Positions 33,223 through 45,281 of a DNA stretch of 64,000 bases are shown here, one piece after another. The notes beneath the pieces were generated by a model. It saw only the letters and a list, made by a program, of their open reading frames with translations, did not search any database and was not told the origin of the DNA. The translations under genes and the position numbers were made by a program. The first letter of the stretch is position 1; each line of letters begins with the position of its first letter. Origin of the DNA: Artocarpus heterophyllus (lineage: Eukaryota; Streptophyta; Magnoliopsida; Rosales; Moraceae); NCBI GenBank assembly GCA_025403435.1, contig CM046353.1, positions 30,530,602-30,594,601 on the forward strand, given 5' to 3'.

Positions 33223-35720
33223 TCTCAAACCTGTCCGAGTAGCCGATCACATCATCGACCTTCGAGATAGCTTCAATCTCTTCCAAGAATACAAGATGAA
33301 GCTCAATCTAGTAAAGTGCACATTCGGAGTGGAGTCAAATAAGTTCCTTGGATTCATGGTCAACTACCGCAGCATAGAGGTTAATCCAGCCAAGGCCTAA
33401 GTCATAGTAGACATGCATTCCCCATGCATAGCAAGGAGGTCCAAAAGCTCACTAGGATGATCACCACTCTATCCAGATTCATCTCCTGGCCTACTGACAA
33501 AGAGTGTGACAAAGCACTTTAATGCCTCAAAAAATACTTGGCCACACCCTTGCCCTTATCCAAACCTCTATTGGGAGAAATATTCTACACCTACCTGGTG
33601 ATCTCTAAGAAGATGGTCAGCTTGATCCTCATTTGAGAAGAAAAAGGCATCCAAAAACTGGTCTATTACATTAGCAAGGCTATCCAAGGCATTGAGGGGA
33701 GGTATCCACCATTAGAAAAATTGGCCCTAGCTCTCATTACCTCTGCTCAAAAGCTTTGACCATACTTTTAGGGGCACACAATCTAGATCTTGACCAAGTA
33801 CCCCTTATGCCAAATCCTCCAAAATCTAGAAATTTCTAGTCGAATGGCCAAGTGGTCCGTTGAGCTCGGAGAATTCAATATACAATTTGTGCCCTAAACG
33901 GCCATAGTAGCACAAGCTCTGGTTGATTTCATAGTAGAATTCACAAATGCTGGACAACCCACCCCTTTTGTCGAGAAGGCACCTGTTGAAGATTTTGATC
34001 CACAGACAGCAACATCAGTTGACCCAAACCTGAATGAAACTATTCGTGGATGGATCCTCAAGCATGAACAGGTCGGGAGTCGAACTCATCCTTATCAGCC
34101 CAAAAAGCTACAAGATCAACTACGAACTTTAATTTGATTTTAGGGCCTCTAACAATGAGGCTGAGTACAAGGCATTGATAGCTAGTTTCAAGATTGCATG
34201 GGAACTTGAAATGGATTGCATTTGCATTCTTAGCGATTCTATGCTTGTGGTCTAGCAAGTAACTGGCAGATTCCAAGCTCAGAAAGAATGCATGGCCGCT
34301 TATCTAAGTCAATTCAAGACCCTACTTGGACAATTCAAGGGCTTTTCATTTATTTATATTCCAAGAGCAGAGAATGCGAAAGCTAACACACTTACTCAGC
34401 TAGCCTTAGGCCTTGAAGACAAGAATTTGACATCAGTTCTAATCAAGTGGTTAGCCGAGCCGAGCATCGAAAAAGAATCAGTAAGTGAAGCTAATGATCA
34501 AATAGGAACTTGGATAGACCCGATCATCTAATATCTAACCACAACTGAACTGGCTAGTTATTGAGAGAAAGCCCAGCACGTTTACAACAGCTTGGCCCGT
34601 TATTCGATGATCAAGGAAAGACCATGCCCTACCAAAGATGCATCAGACCACAAAAATCTTGGTACATTATGAAACAAATCCACAGTGGGTTCTGCAGCAA
34701 TCACTCAAGTGGTCATTCCTTGCCCATAAGTGCCTCTGTCAGGGCTACTACTGGTTGATCATGGACTAAGATTGCAAGGAGCACACCCATAAGTGCCTCA
34801 TATGCCAACTAGTTTACTCGGGTAATTAAATGTCATGCTAAGCCGCTCAATTCTATTGTGTATGCTTGGCCATTTTTCAAATGGACCATTGATCTAATCG
34901 GTCCTCTTCCCATGGCCCAATAACAATTCAAGTACTACATAGTGGCCCTTGACTATCTTACTAAGTGGGTAAAGGTTGAGCCCTACACTAACATGACTAA
35001 AGCTAAGTATAGTAACTTCATCTAGAAGAACATAAACTACCGGTATGGCATCTCGCACATGATAGTCATCAACAACTCTAAGCAATTTGAAGCAGCACCC
35101 TCCTTAAGATGTGTGAGCAGCTCAAAATTAAGAAGGTGTTCTCCTTACTGGGGTATCCCTAGAGCAATGAATAAGTTGAAGCTGTCAACAAAACCATTAA
35201 GGACAACCTGAAGAAAAAGCTAGAAGGCCTCAAAGGTGTTTGAATTGATGAGCTCCTAAAAATGCACTGGGCATATCATACAACTATTCGAACGACCACG
35301 AGAGAGACCCTTTTTTCCCTAGTCTACTGAGCTAAGGCTATAATCCTAGCAGAGGTCGACTTGCCGAGCTATAGAGTATAGCATTATGAAGAGTATGGGA
35401 ATGTCAAGCTTATGATGACAAAGCTTGATATGCTAGAAGAGAAGAGGGATACTGCTTTCATCCTAACGATTGCTCAAAATCAAGTTGTTGCTTGGTACTA
35501 TAATAAGCAGGTGTAATTGAGAAAATTTAAAGTAGGGGACTTAGTCTTAAAGAAAGTGATTGTCCAACAGCCCAGGTTTGAATCTTTTGGACCTAAGTAG
35601 GACGGCTCGTTTAGAGTGGTTGACATCATCCATCAAGACACATATAAAATTGCAAACACCTAGGGAAATGTGCTTGCCCATCCATAGAATGCCAAGCATT
35701 TAAAGAAGTTCTACTACTAA
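33223..35720 (+). pseudogene. Tat-A pol, second half (RT end, two RNase H domains, integrase)
   Basis: It starts in mid-RT with KPVRVADHIIDL, then YKMKLNLVKCTFGVESNKF and LGFMVNYRSIEVNPAKA. A first RNase H region follows (VYYISKAIQGIEGRYPPLEK), then a second, archaeal-type RNase H (ASNNEAEYKALIASF, 34,140-34,190). Two RNase H domains are typical of the Tat branch. The integrase has CQL, GPLPMAQ-like, VALDYLTKWVKVE, NKTIKDNLKKKLEG, then KVGDLVLKKV and NAKHLKKFYY ending at TAA 35,718-35,720. Numerous stops, mostly TAG. Confidence 0.88.
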
Positions 35721-36347
35721 CTCAAGAGTCAAATCACCTTTTTTGACCTCTAGCCTTGATATTCATTTTGTAATAGGATGTAAAGATCTGCCAGTCAGGG
35801 CAGGACACAAATGTATAGAAAGCATACATCAATAAATGTACAAGTTCAAGCACTCCTTCGAGTAAAAAAAAAAAGAAGCAAAGTATGTGCTCGGCCTGCC
35901 TTTCTTTAACTCTAACTTTGGAGAAAGCCATTAACTCCACTGAGGGGCTGGTCGGCATAAAACTTGATCATAGGTGAACTTGAAACATCAGTTTACCAGT
36001 CCAACTACACCATAGATTATCCGACCTCTTCATCCCGTGCGTTGGTTAAAACCTAGGGACCAAAACTCTGAATCACAATCAGACTTGTATGAATCCTAAA
36101 AGGACTAAACAAGTCTTGGGGGGGTACTCGGGTAATATGGCACCACACATAACCCAACCCAATTAGAACATGCTTCTACTTGGATAAAAAATATATATAT
36201 ATAATACAAATAGAAAATTAATAAATCCAAGTAACTCCACTTGGAAAGTTTGAAATATTATTAAAATAAGTCTAGGGGGAGGTATAATAACCGAGCACCT
36301 CCCATACCTGGGCACAAGAAAATATGAAAAGAGAATAGAAGGGAATA
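35721..36347. other. Tat-A 3' untranslated region
   Basis: No gene. Contains A-rich and TA-rich short runs (35,867-35,878; 36,190-36,202) and a purine tract (TCTTGGGGGGG near 36,113). Confidence 0.5.
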
Positions 36348-36924
36348 TTAGAATTGGAACCCAGAACCTAAGTTTGTGCTAGTGTCCTCGACCTCTTTGG
36401 CATCCAAATTGACAACTACCTGGTCGGTAGGCAGCTTTTGCTCGATGCCATCCTGATCGGCTGGAGCGAGGGTCTCCTTGTCCTTAACACCTTCCTCCTC
36501 TTTTTACGAGTCGACCACAAGTGACCAATCCATTACAAGCGGCCTTGGGATGCTTTTTCATGAGGTGTACATGTTCTTGTAGGTCCTTCATCCTGAGGTA
36601 ATAACTTACAACAAACTCACTAGATTGCTTGAAGTCTTCCACAGCCTAGGTCAGTCTGCCCAACAGTTCCTTTCGAAAGAACTCTTATGCTCCTCCATTG
36701 TCGTCCAAGCCACCTTTTGTGCCCTAAGGAGGTCCACTCGAGCCTGTTGGGTGTCCTCCTGAGCCTTTTGTGCCTCCTCTTAAGCCCAACTAGCCTTCGC
36801 CTTGGCCACTCCTAACTCAGCCTTGACTTGAGTCAACTCACCGGCATTCTCCTCCAGCTTTTTCTTAGCCTCCTTCTTCTCCTTAGCGGCCTTTTAGGCC
36901 TTGTCTCATTTTGTGTTTACCTAG
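36348..36924 (-). pseudogene. Tat-A extra antisense gene, C-terminal part
   Basis: The minus strand gives a charged coiled coil (KEKKEAKKKLEENAGELTQV, EEAQKAQEDTQQARVDLLRA), then RMKDLQEHVHLMKKHP and an acidic tail ending GSGFQF before TAA (36,348-36,350). It parallels the Tat-B copy at 28,010-28,452. The upstream part continues at 55,229-57,217, with Gypsy-2 between. Confidence 0.75.
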
Positions 36925-39740
36925 TGCTCGACCCTTATATGATGCCTAGAGTTCTCACATATTGATTGGCCACTGCATTTCATGTTTTTATAATGACATG
37001 CATATGATTTATATGTTGATTATTCATTTAAAATGCATCATTATTTTTATAGTGTGCATTAAATACTATATTATATAGAATGTATTACAATATGACAAGT
37101 TTTTCGAAGGCAGATCCGGTAAGTGTTATTATGGAAAGGAAGTTTAATAATGATGTCTAGGGGTTACAATGGATTTAATAGATAAAGGAGCTCAATTATA
37201 CTTATGGGTACAAAATTGAGGGAAAACGGTCACTTTTGACCTAAACAAAAAGTTTTAGTATAAGTTTTGTTAACAAAAAGGATCCCTTAATGATGTGAGA
37301 CCTCTTATGATGATGATATATAGCTATTAAAATAATAATGAGTGGAAGACATGAGTTTCATGCAAGTTTCTTGGTTAGAATGCTCTAAAAAACCCTAAAT
37401 TACAAAATTTTTGATGTTCAGATCTTTGAGTCATGATTACGGTATTTGTTGGGTTGTAAGTGGCTTGAGAATTTATTATTCTATATTTGATAATTTAGAG
37501 AATAGCTCTAGAGGAATAGATAAAGTTTTGATAACAGGCAATTAAAAACTCAAAGATGGAGTTTGTAGTATACCGAAATTTTGGTCTGAGCATATGCACT
37601 AAATTTGATAGGCTAAATGATAAGCCACGACCTAATTTGTACTTGAACTTTTGTATGATTGTTTAACACCTCATCAAGGAGGTGACTATGCTAAAATAAG
37701 GACACTAAGCTAGCCAAGGTGAAACTACTTCATGGTAATGAAATTTTAGGTGTGTTCTTGGTTGTTTAAAAAGCTTATAAGCAATTCGGTTCCATTTTTA
37801 GACCTAAAACTCTAAGTCTGACTCTCCAAGCTCTACAACTTCATTTCCCATCTATTTTTTTATATAAAAAAAATTCCTTTGTGGTTTTTCAAGTCTTGGG
37901 TGCCAAATCGTGAGAAAAACCTAACTAGGTCAAGGTAAGGGGCTATTTCAGTTTATAGGATGTTTGTTGTTAGTTTAGGGGGTGTTCCTTTGAGTTTTGA
38001 TGAGATATTTGAACCTAATGACATTTAATATGTCAAGAACATCCCTATAAAAGGGTTTAAGTAAATTCAATTAGGAAGTGGTGGTTTCAAATTCATTTTT
38101 GGTGGCTATTTAGAATAAGGTAAATTTTCAAAGTGCTTCAAGTTTTGCCCCTATTTCTTAGGCTAGAAGGCTTCTTTGAAGCTAAAATTTTGAGGATATG
38201 TTCATTATATGTTATTGAACCTAGTTTCTGAGATGTTGTGGTTTGTGATGGTTTTGATATGTGGGGAATTTTACACAGCTTTGAAACAAGTGTTTCAAGG
38301 TATAATTAACTTTTAGGGAGTCTTAAAATATAGGGGGAAACTATGGATAAAATTTTAGGACATAGTTTGGATCATTTCAAACCAAAACAAGCCTAAAAGG
38401 TGGTTGAAATGGTCCTTTCGGGCTAGCTAGTTGCGCCAGGCTAGTAGCTAGGCCAATAGCATGCACACAAGGCCTGCACACAAGGCCTGCATGCAACCTA
38501 CATGGGCAGTTTGCATCCATGAGTAGGGTTGCCTAGGCCAGCCCTCAGCCAGACTAGGCCAAATGGCCTAGTCAAGGGTTTTCGGGCCCCCAGAGTCCTT
38601 TTTCATTATTTTCAAACCATGAGTTCAATTAAAGTTTAATTTTGATATATTTTGTAATTTAAGAGGTTAAAGTGACCCTAATTATAAGGATTAAAGTTCA
38701 AATAAATACTTAAAATAGGGAAATGAGCTCCTTAATGTTTGATTATTAGTTATTGTCAGGTTGGTGGTAATGTAAGTACAAATTTCCAATCTTTTAGAGG
38801 TGTGAAGTATCAAATCTCATGAGAGCTTTATTGATAGTCTCATTGAGTAAAGTAAGTAGAATTTCACCTATATCACCATAATTGTTGTGCATTTATTGTT
38901 GTGAATTGATATGTGAAAGTTATGTGCATTGGACAACATGTTGTGATTTTAAATATATGCCAACATTTAAAGAATTATGAAAAATGTGAAATTGATTTTA
39001 CTAGAGAGCTGTGACAGAACTCTAAGCATCTGGGATGCAATGATGCGAAACTTTTAGGCTTCAGGGACACAATGATTAGGCATCTAGAATGCCATGTGAG
39101 ATATTAAACATCTAGGATGCCAATGATTTAAGCTTTTGGGATGTAATACTTCCCCCTCTAGGAAACACTAAATAGTGCACACACTATGTTAAAAGTATGA
39201 AAGATATAGTGAAGTGTAAATGAAATGAAAGAATGATAAAGTGAAAAGTTAATGAGTAAACATATATTAATTGAGCTTATTCATTCAAATGCTACTCATG
39301 CTTGCATAATTCTACGTACTAGGTATTAGCTCACTCATTTTTATGGTGATGTAGATGAGGGTACGTCCCAGCACTAGTTGAGGACTATATGGTTGGCTGG
39401 TGCACTCTTGATGCCCGAGGCTAACGTATATGGACTAGCTCACCTTTTATTTTGTGGTTGTATTGTATATGCATTTTTGGTGAGCCAGAAGGATTATATA
39501 TGGTGCACGACTGAGCCCATTTTGAGAGATGTATTATATTTTATATATTTGGCCAGCCATTTGGGGTGTATTACATATGTTTTGATATCCTCACTACTTA
39601 AAACTTTTTAAAAGTTCAAATTTGCCTATATTTTTATACTCATTTGACATATTAAGATTAACACAGGTAAAAAGGTAAGATGTAACACTACTTAATATAA
39701 CTAGATGGTTCTTTTAGGATGATGTTAGGTGGGTGTTACA
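36925..39740 (+). repeat. Gypsy-2 5' LTR (about 2.8 kb)
   Basis: The right end GGGTGTTACA is followed by a primer-binding block. From 37,792 on it aligns with the 3' LTR remnant at 53,080-55,228. Contains a GC-rich island (38,420-38,590), a degenerate repeat of GCATCTGGGATGCAATGAT type (about 39,025-39,150) and a TTAGCTCA block (39,326-39,333). Confidence 0.8.
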
Positions 39741-39744
39741 GTGG

Positions 39745-39760
39745 TGGTATTAGAGCAAGG
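39745..39760 (+). promoter_or_regulatory. Gypsy-2 primer-binding site
   Basis: TGGTATTAGAGCAAGG lies four bases after the LTR. It is one mismatch from TGGTATCAGAGC, the usual initiator-methionine tRNA site of plant gypsy and copia elements. Confidence 0.75.
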
Positions 39761-39818
39761 TTTATGTTGTAGACAATCCTTATACAAAAGTCACAGGATG
39801 AGGGAACGCAGCCAACTA

Positions 39819-39929
39819 GTAAGTTTATGTTTATAATGCACATTAATATATATTGTGTTTACATTATATTCATGCATGTATTGGCCATTTATTGTGATTA
39901 TATGTGAGAAAGGCCTTATCAAATTGCAG
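39819..39929 (+). other. Possible 111-bp intron in the Gypsy-2 leader
   Basis: A strong donor (GTAAGTTTATG) and acceptor (CAAATTGCAG) bracket AT-rich sequence between the primer site and the gag-like region. Confidence 0.35.
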
Positions 39930-42900
39930 GAAATATAGTTAGAACTAGAAGTTGAGTTGAGCGTGTTGAAGAGAGTAGTACTTCCTACGAATAGGATAGT
40001 AGATATGCCCGTCTTGATAGGCTTGCTAATTTGATGGAGAGATTTTTGGAACAACAAGCAAAGATACAAGCTGATCAACCTGCTCCACCACCACCACTAC
40101 CTCCTCCTCCTCCTCCTCCCCCATCTATACTAGTAGCAGACACTATGGGTGAGCGTCTTTAGAAATATAAGCCACCAGTGTTTAAGGGTATCGAGGATTC
40201 TAAAATTACAAAGAATTGGATATGAACCATGGAGAGATTGTTTGATTATTCCAGGATACCAAATACTGGTAAAGTGTATTGTGCTGTTATGATGTTGAGG
40301 GAGGATGCCAGTTATTGGTGGGATACTATGATATTCATGCATGACATCAACACCATGACTTGGGAAATTATTATGAATTTGCTAAAGGAGAAGTTTGTGA
40401 CATCTGACACCAAAGATGAGAGGAGAAGAAAGTTTGCCAATCTCAAACAGGGCTCGATGGTGGTAGCCAAGTATTTGAGAAAATTTGATGAGCTTTCACA
40501 TTATGCCACCTATCTAAATAATAATGTGTAGCAGAAGATTGATCAGTTTCTTAATGGGCTAAATCCTATAATATGCAAAGATATAGAAGTGGCTGATCTT
40601 GAGGGAGCAGACTTTACAAAAGTGGCTAATAAAGTACTAAGGGTGGAAAAAGCAGAAAAGAAAGTGGTTGAGGCTTGTAGAAAAGGGAGAGAGAAAGAAG
40701 GCATGTTCAGAGGCAATCAGGGTAGATGGTTCTAGTTGGGGAATCAGGAAAATAGGGGCAGAGGACAACAACAACAGCAGCAAGGTCCACCATGGGCTAG
40801 AAATGGCCAAAAACGGCAAGGTAATTAGAACCAGAGGTCATAGGACCAAGGCAAGAGAAGTAAAGGTCAAGAATAGTAGGCCCAAGCGACCTCATCCACT
40901 ATGGCTAGGAGAACACAGTGCCCCAAATGTGGGAAGTTTTATCATGGATAGTGTAGATAAGGGTATGTTATACTTGTGGTAAGCCAGGTCATTATGCCAA
41001 GGATTGTCCTTTAACCCCTGATGATCAACAAAAGAAAGTCCCTTCTAGGATTTTTGCTTTTACATCGACTGAGGCAGCTGCATGTCCATCAGTTGTCATA
41101 GGTGAGATGTTTATTCATGGAATTATTGCACGTGCATTAATAGATTCAGGTGCCACTCATTCTTTTGCATCCAAAGAGTTTGTGAGAAGACTGGGTAGAC
41201 AAGTAGATAAGCTAGAGATGCAATATAGTATGACATTACCATCAGAGGAGATTATGTAGTCAAGTCAAATATTACGAGCCTTTCCATGGTAATTGATGGA
41301 AGATAATTATTTGTGGATTTAGTGGTACTAAAAATGATAGATTATGAGGTAATCTTGGGAATGGATTAGATGACAAAGTACAATGCATGCATTGATTGTA
41401 AAAGGAAGGTTATAGTATTTAGACCTTTGGAAGAGGAAGAGTTTTCCTTTATTGGCATGGTGGTTAGATAGAGAACTCTAGTGATATCAGCCTTGAAAGC
41501 CAGAAGACTGCTCGATAATGGATGCTTGGGGTTTCTGGCTAGTGTTGTGTACATGTACTCAAAGCAGGCAACGAGAGTAGATGATGGCCCAATTGTGAAT
41601 GAGTTTCCAAAGGTATTCCCAGAAAATCTACTAGGGTTGCCACCAAGCAGAGAGTTTGAATTCGAGATTAAGTTAAGACCTGATATAGCTTCCATATCCA
41701 AGACACCACAAGATGACACCAATTGAGTTAAAAGAACTGAAGGTTCAGCTATAGGAGTTGTTGGATAAAGGATTTATTTTCTCTCCATGGGGTGCACCGG
41801 TATTATTTGTGAAAAAGAAGGATGGGACAATGAGGTTGTGTATTGGTTATCGAGAATTGAATAAGGTGATAGTGAAGAAAAAGTATCCTTTGCCTTAGAT
41901 TGATGATTTATTTAAACAATTACAGGGAGCCATTGTATTTCTAAGACTGATCTATAGTTCAGGTACCACCAGTTAAGAATTAAGGAGGATGACATTCCAA
42001 AGACTGCCTTTTGGATAAGGTATGGATGTTATGAGTTCTTATTTATGCCATTTGGGCTGACCAATGCTCTAGTAGTATTTATGAATTTGATGAATAGGGT
42101 ATTTATATTTCTTAGATAGTTTTGTAATAGTCTTCATTAATTATATCCTTATCTATTCTCGCTCAAGAGAAGAGCATGCAGAGCATCTAAGGATTAGATA
42201 AATTTAAGAAATGTGAGTTTTGGTTAGACAGTGTGGCATTTTTTGGACATATGGTATCAAAAGATGAGATTTTAGTGGATCCTAGTAAGATTGAGGCGGT
42301 GACTAATTAGCCTAGACCGAGTAATACTTTAGAGATTTATATTTTTCTAAGCATAGAGGGGTACTATAGGAGATTTGTTGACAGATTTTCAAAGATTACC
42401 ACTCCTCTTACTCAGTTGACAAGGAAAAAATGTGCAGTTTAAATGGTCTGATGCATGTGAACACAGCTTTTAGGAGTTAAAGGATAGGTTGGTTACAACT
42501 CCAATTCTTACTATTCCTATGAATAATAAGGGATTTGTGGTATATAGCGATGCGTCTAGGAACGGGTTGGGATGTGTATTGATGCAAGATGGGAAAGTTA
42601 TAGCTTATGCTTCTCGCCAGTTGAAAGATTATGAAAAGAATTACCCAACTCATGATTTGGAGCTAGCAGCTGTAGTTTTTGCCTTAATGATATGGAGACA
42701 TTACTTATATCTAGAAAGGTGTGAGATTTATATAGACTATAAGAGTTTAAAGTATCTCATCACCCATAAGGAATTAAATATGAAGTAGAGACGATGGTTA
42801 AAGTTGATTAAGGATTATGATTGCATTATCAACTATCATCCTAGCAAAGATAATGTGGTGGCATATGCTTTAAGTTGCAAGTTCTTAGAGTGTGTGTCAG

Positions 42901-43231
42901 CTATATCATCGATTCAGATGCCAATTGCTAGAGATTTGAAGAAATTGGAATTGGAGATAATACCATATTGGTTAATTAAGGGGTTATCTGCAATAACACT
43001 GCAACCCACACTAATAGAAAGGATTAAGCAGAGACAGAGTTTAGATCCTTTCCTTTGTCATATAAGGAAAAAGATTGAAGCTGGGAAAAGTTAGAGTTTT
43101 CAGATTTCTAGTGATGGAGTGATTAGACTTGGAAATAAGCTTTGTGTTCCAAATGATGGAGATCCTTAAAAATAGATAATGGACGAAGCTTATAACACTT
43201 CTTATTCGATACATCTCGGTACAAGTAACAT
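39930..43231 (+). pseudogene. Gypsy-2 gag-pol up to the integrase zinc finger
   Basis: Gag (40,000-40,650) has a proline run PPPPLPPPPPPPP and MMLREDASYWWDTM, WEIIMNLLKEKF and LNGLNP. A decayed zinc knuckle lies at 40,918-41,000 (CPKCGKFYHG). Protease carries DSGATHSF (41,137-41,166). RT is at 41,590-42,330 ([40 protein letters not shown]), with its central part badly decayed. RNase H is at 42,489-42,880 ([46 protein letters not shown]). The sequence stops at GTSNMY in the integrase zinc-binding region, where Copia-2 is inserted. Stops, largely TAG, occur throughout. Confidence 0.9.
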
Positions 43232-43236
43232 GTATA

Positions 43237-45267
43237 TGTTGGAAAAATAGCACGCAGTAGAATTTTAAAAATTTTACATCGGAGTATTTTCTAAAACACA
43301 AGTTTGACATGCTATATGCATAAATTGATCGGAACTTACTAACCTTTGAATGTCGAAGAACTCCCGCAATCCGTGAAGAGAAGTAACGTTCCAGAAGAGC
43401 CTCAACCAACTGGTCTTCTTTGCTATTCTCTATCCACGATTAGAGTGAGTATGGGCTCACACGTATAGCTCTTCCTCTAGGTGACTCTCCTTCCAACCAA
43501 TTGAGAGAACCCAAAGCTAATGTTCATGATTTGTGAACAAGAGCTCTTAGGGAGTTCCAAATTCTCACCAGCAAAGTATCACTCTTAATCTCTCAATTGA
43601 TCTAAATAACTTATAAGACTTACTCCCTATTTATAGAGGTTGGGTCTAGGGTCAGTCCTTATTAGATAAGGTCTCAAAAATTTGAAACAAAATCAAATTT
43701 GGTTCAATATTTGATGAAATCTGCGTAAAAACACTTGATCTTTTTTCCGCACATCGGTAGGCTGATCTGCCTAATCAGCATGCCGAACTTGCCCCATCTG
43801 CAGACTGAACTTGATGATTGGAATGTCAAACTGTTGAAAAAAAATCTCAGCGAATCATTTGTTTTCCACCCAAGATTCTATAGGATAAAGTCTCAGTTTT
43901 AATTCAAATAATCAAATGGAGAAGTTATCTAATTAAAACAACTTTATTTAGATAATCTCTAGGAAAATAAATGAATTCCTAATAATTCTACATGCTTATC
44001 TAGATTTAATTTATTCAAAATTAAATCAACCGATAAACAGACAAGAATTATCCAATCCCAATAATTCAACAAGTTTATCTTGAATTGATTTTGTCACAAA
44101 ATTAATTCAACCGATAGATAGACATGAATTATTTTATTCTTCTAAATTTCAACCAATCTAATAAATCTGACATAAGTCACCAATTATTGAAAAAGCACGC
44201 TGTATCGTTACATGATTTTATGAGCTAGCAAAGGGGACCAAATGGACCTATATAGTTCAAGCTCCTGATAATTACAAAACCCAATATCCTAGATATGCAT
44301 TTCATAATTATCAACTCCAACGCTACTCCACTAAAAGCTTGGAGCTGTACTCTAGAACTACGTAGAATTACGAAGCCCGTATAGCTAAGTCTCCATAACT
44401 TATCATAGTGTATCGTATCCCCATTGGATTATCCATAATCGGCTTAAGGACAAGTTCTGTCTTACCTTCTCGATTATTTTTATCTTACGTTCTATTATCT
44501 CACTATTAGAAAACTTACCATCCAAAGATAGTATACCATTTGGTTACACCTATGTATCCAAATGGTTAAGCGCTCCAGTTTTTCAATTATAGGATAACGC
44601 ATATAAGAGGATATCACTACTCCTAAAGAGGAGCTGTGGATTCTATATCTATGAAAAATAGGTCTACACTATCAAGAGTTATGCCTCCAACGTACTGACA
44701 TGCATACCACTATTAAAACATGGGTCTCACCTTTTGGTATATCAAAAGACACAAGTCAAGACAACAGGCCCACTATTCATCTCAGGATTAATATACAATA
44801 CAAATGATTGTCTAAGGTGAATCGATTTGCCAAGATAAAATTATTAATCTAAATCAATTCACTTTATGTCCCGATCCAATACATCGTCACCTATGACAAT
44901 GTGCCAATGTTTCTATTCACGGAGTCCACCTCCAATTGCCAAGACAAACTATCTCCCAATAGAGATATAGACAACATAACAATCTTTACATGAATAAAGT
45001 GCCCAACTTTATTCCCTCGATTGTGGATCTTATGATTTAGACCATCACCTTAAGAATCGTGTCTTCGCATAATCTATCCATCATATGCCTAATTCTTAAA
45101 GGTTTAGACTGACAGTATCGGACTTTGGTTCATTTAACATACATTCAACAAATATGAATGTAAAGAGGACGAGATTTGGTATATTAATAATAAATAAATT
45201 ATTTCTCAATAAAAATGTCTCCAAAAAATTTATTACATTTTTACTCCTAGGGCATTGATGTCTAACA
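43237..45267 (-). repeat. Copia-2 3' LTR (about 2.03 kb)
   Basis: On the minus strand from TGTTAGACATC to CCAACA. The polypurine tract GCAAGTGGGAGATT adjoins it at 45,268-45,281. A TATA-like CTATAAATAGGGAG lies near 43,624-43,640 on the minus strand. A GC-rich cassette (43,755-43,815) is upstream of it. Confidence 0.92.
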
Positions 45268-45281
45268 ATCTCCCACTTGCA

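Noticed and set aside
39743..39760. tRNA gene fragments at primer-binding blocks (also 50,882 and 15,021)
   Set aside because: Only 12-18 bases complementary to tRNA 3' ends, each next to an LTR. These are priming sites, not genes.
43041..43409. 122-codon minus-strand open frame at the Gypsy-2/Copia-2 junction
   Set aside because: It crosses the insertion site and mixes LTR with antisense pol; chance frame.
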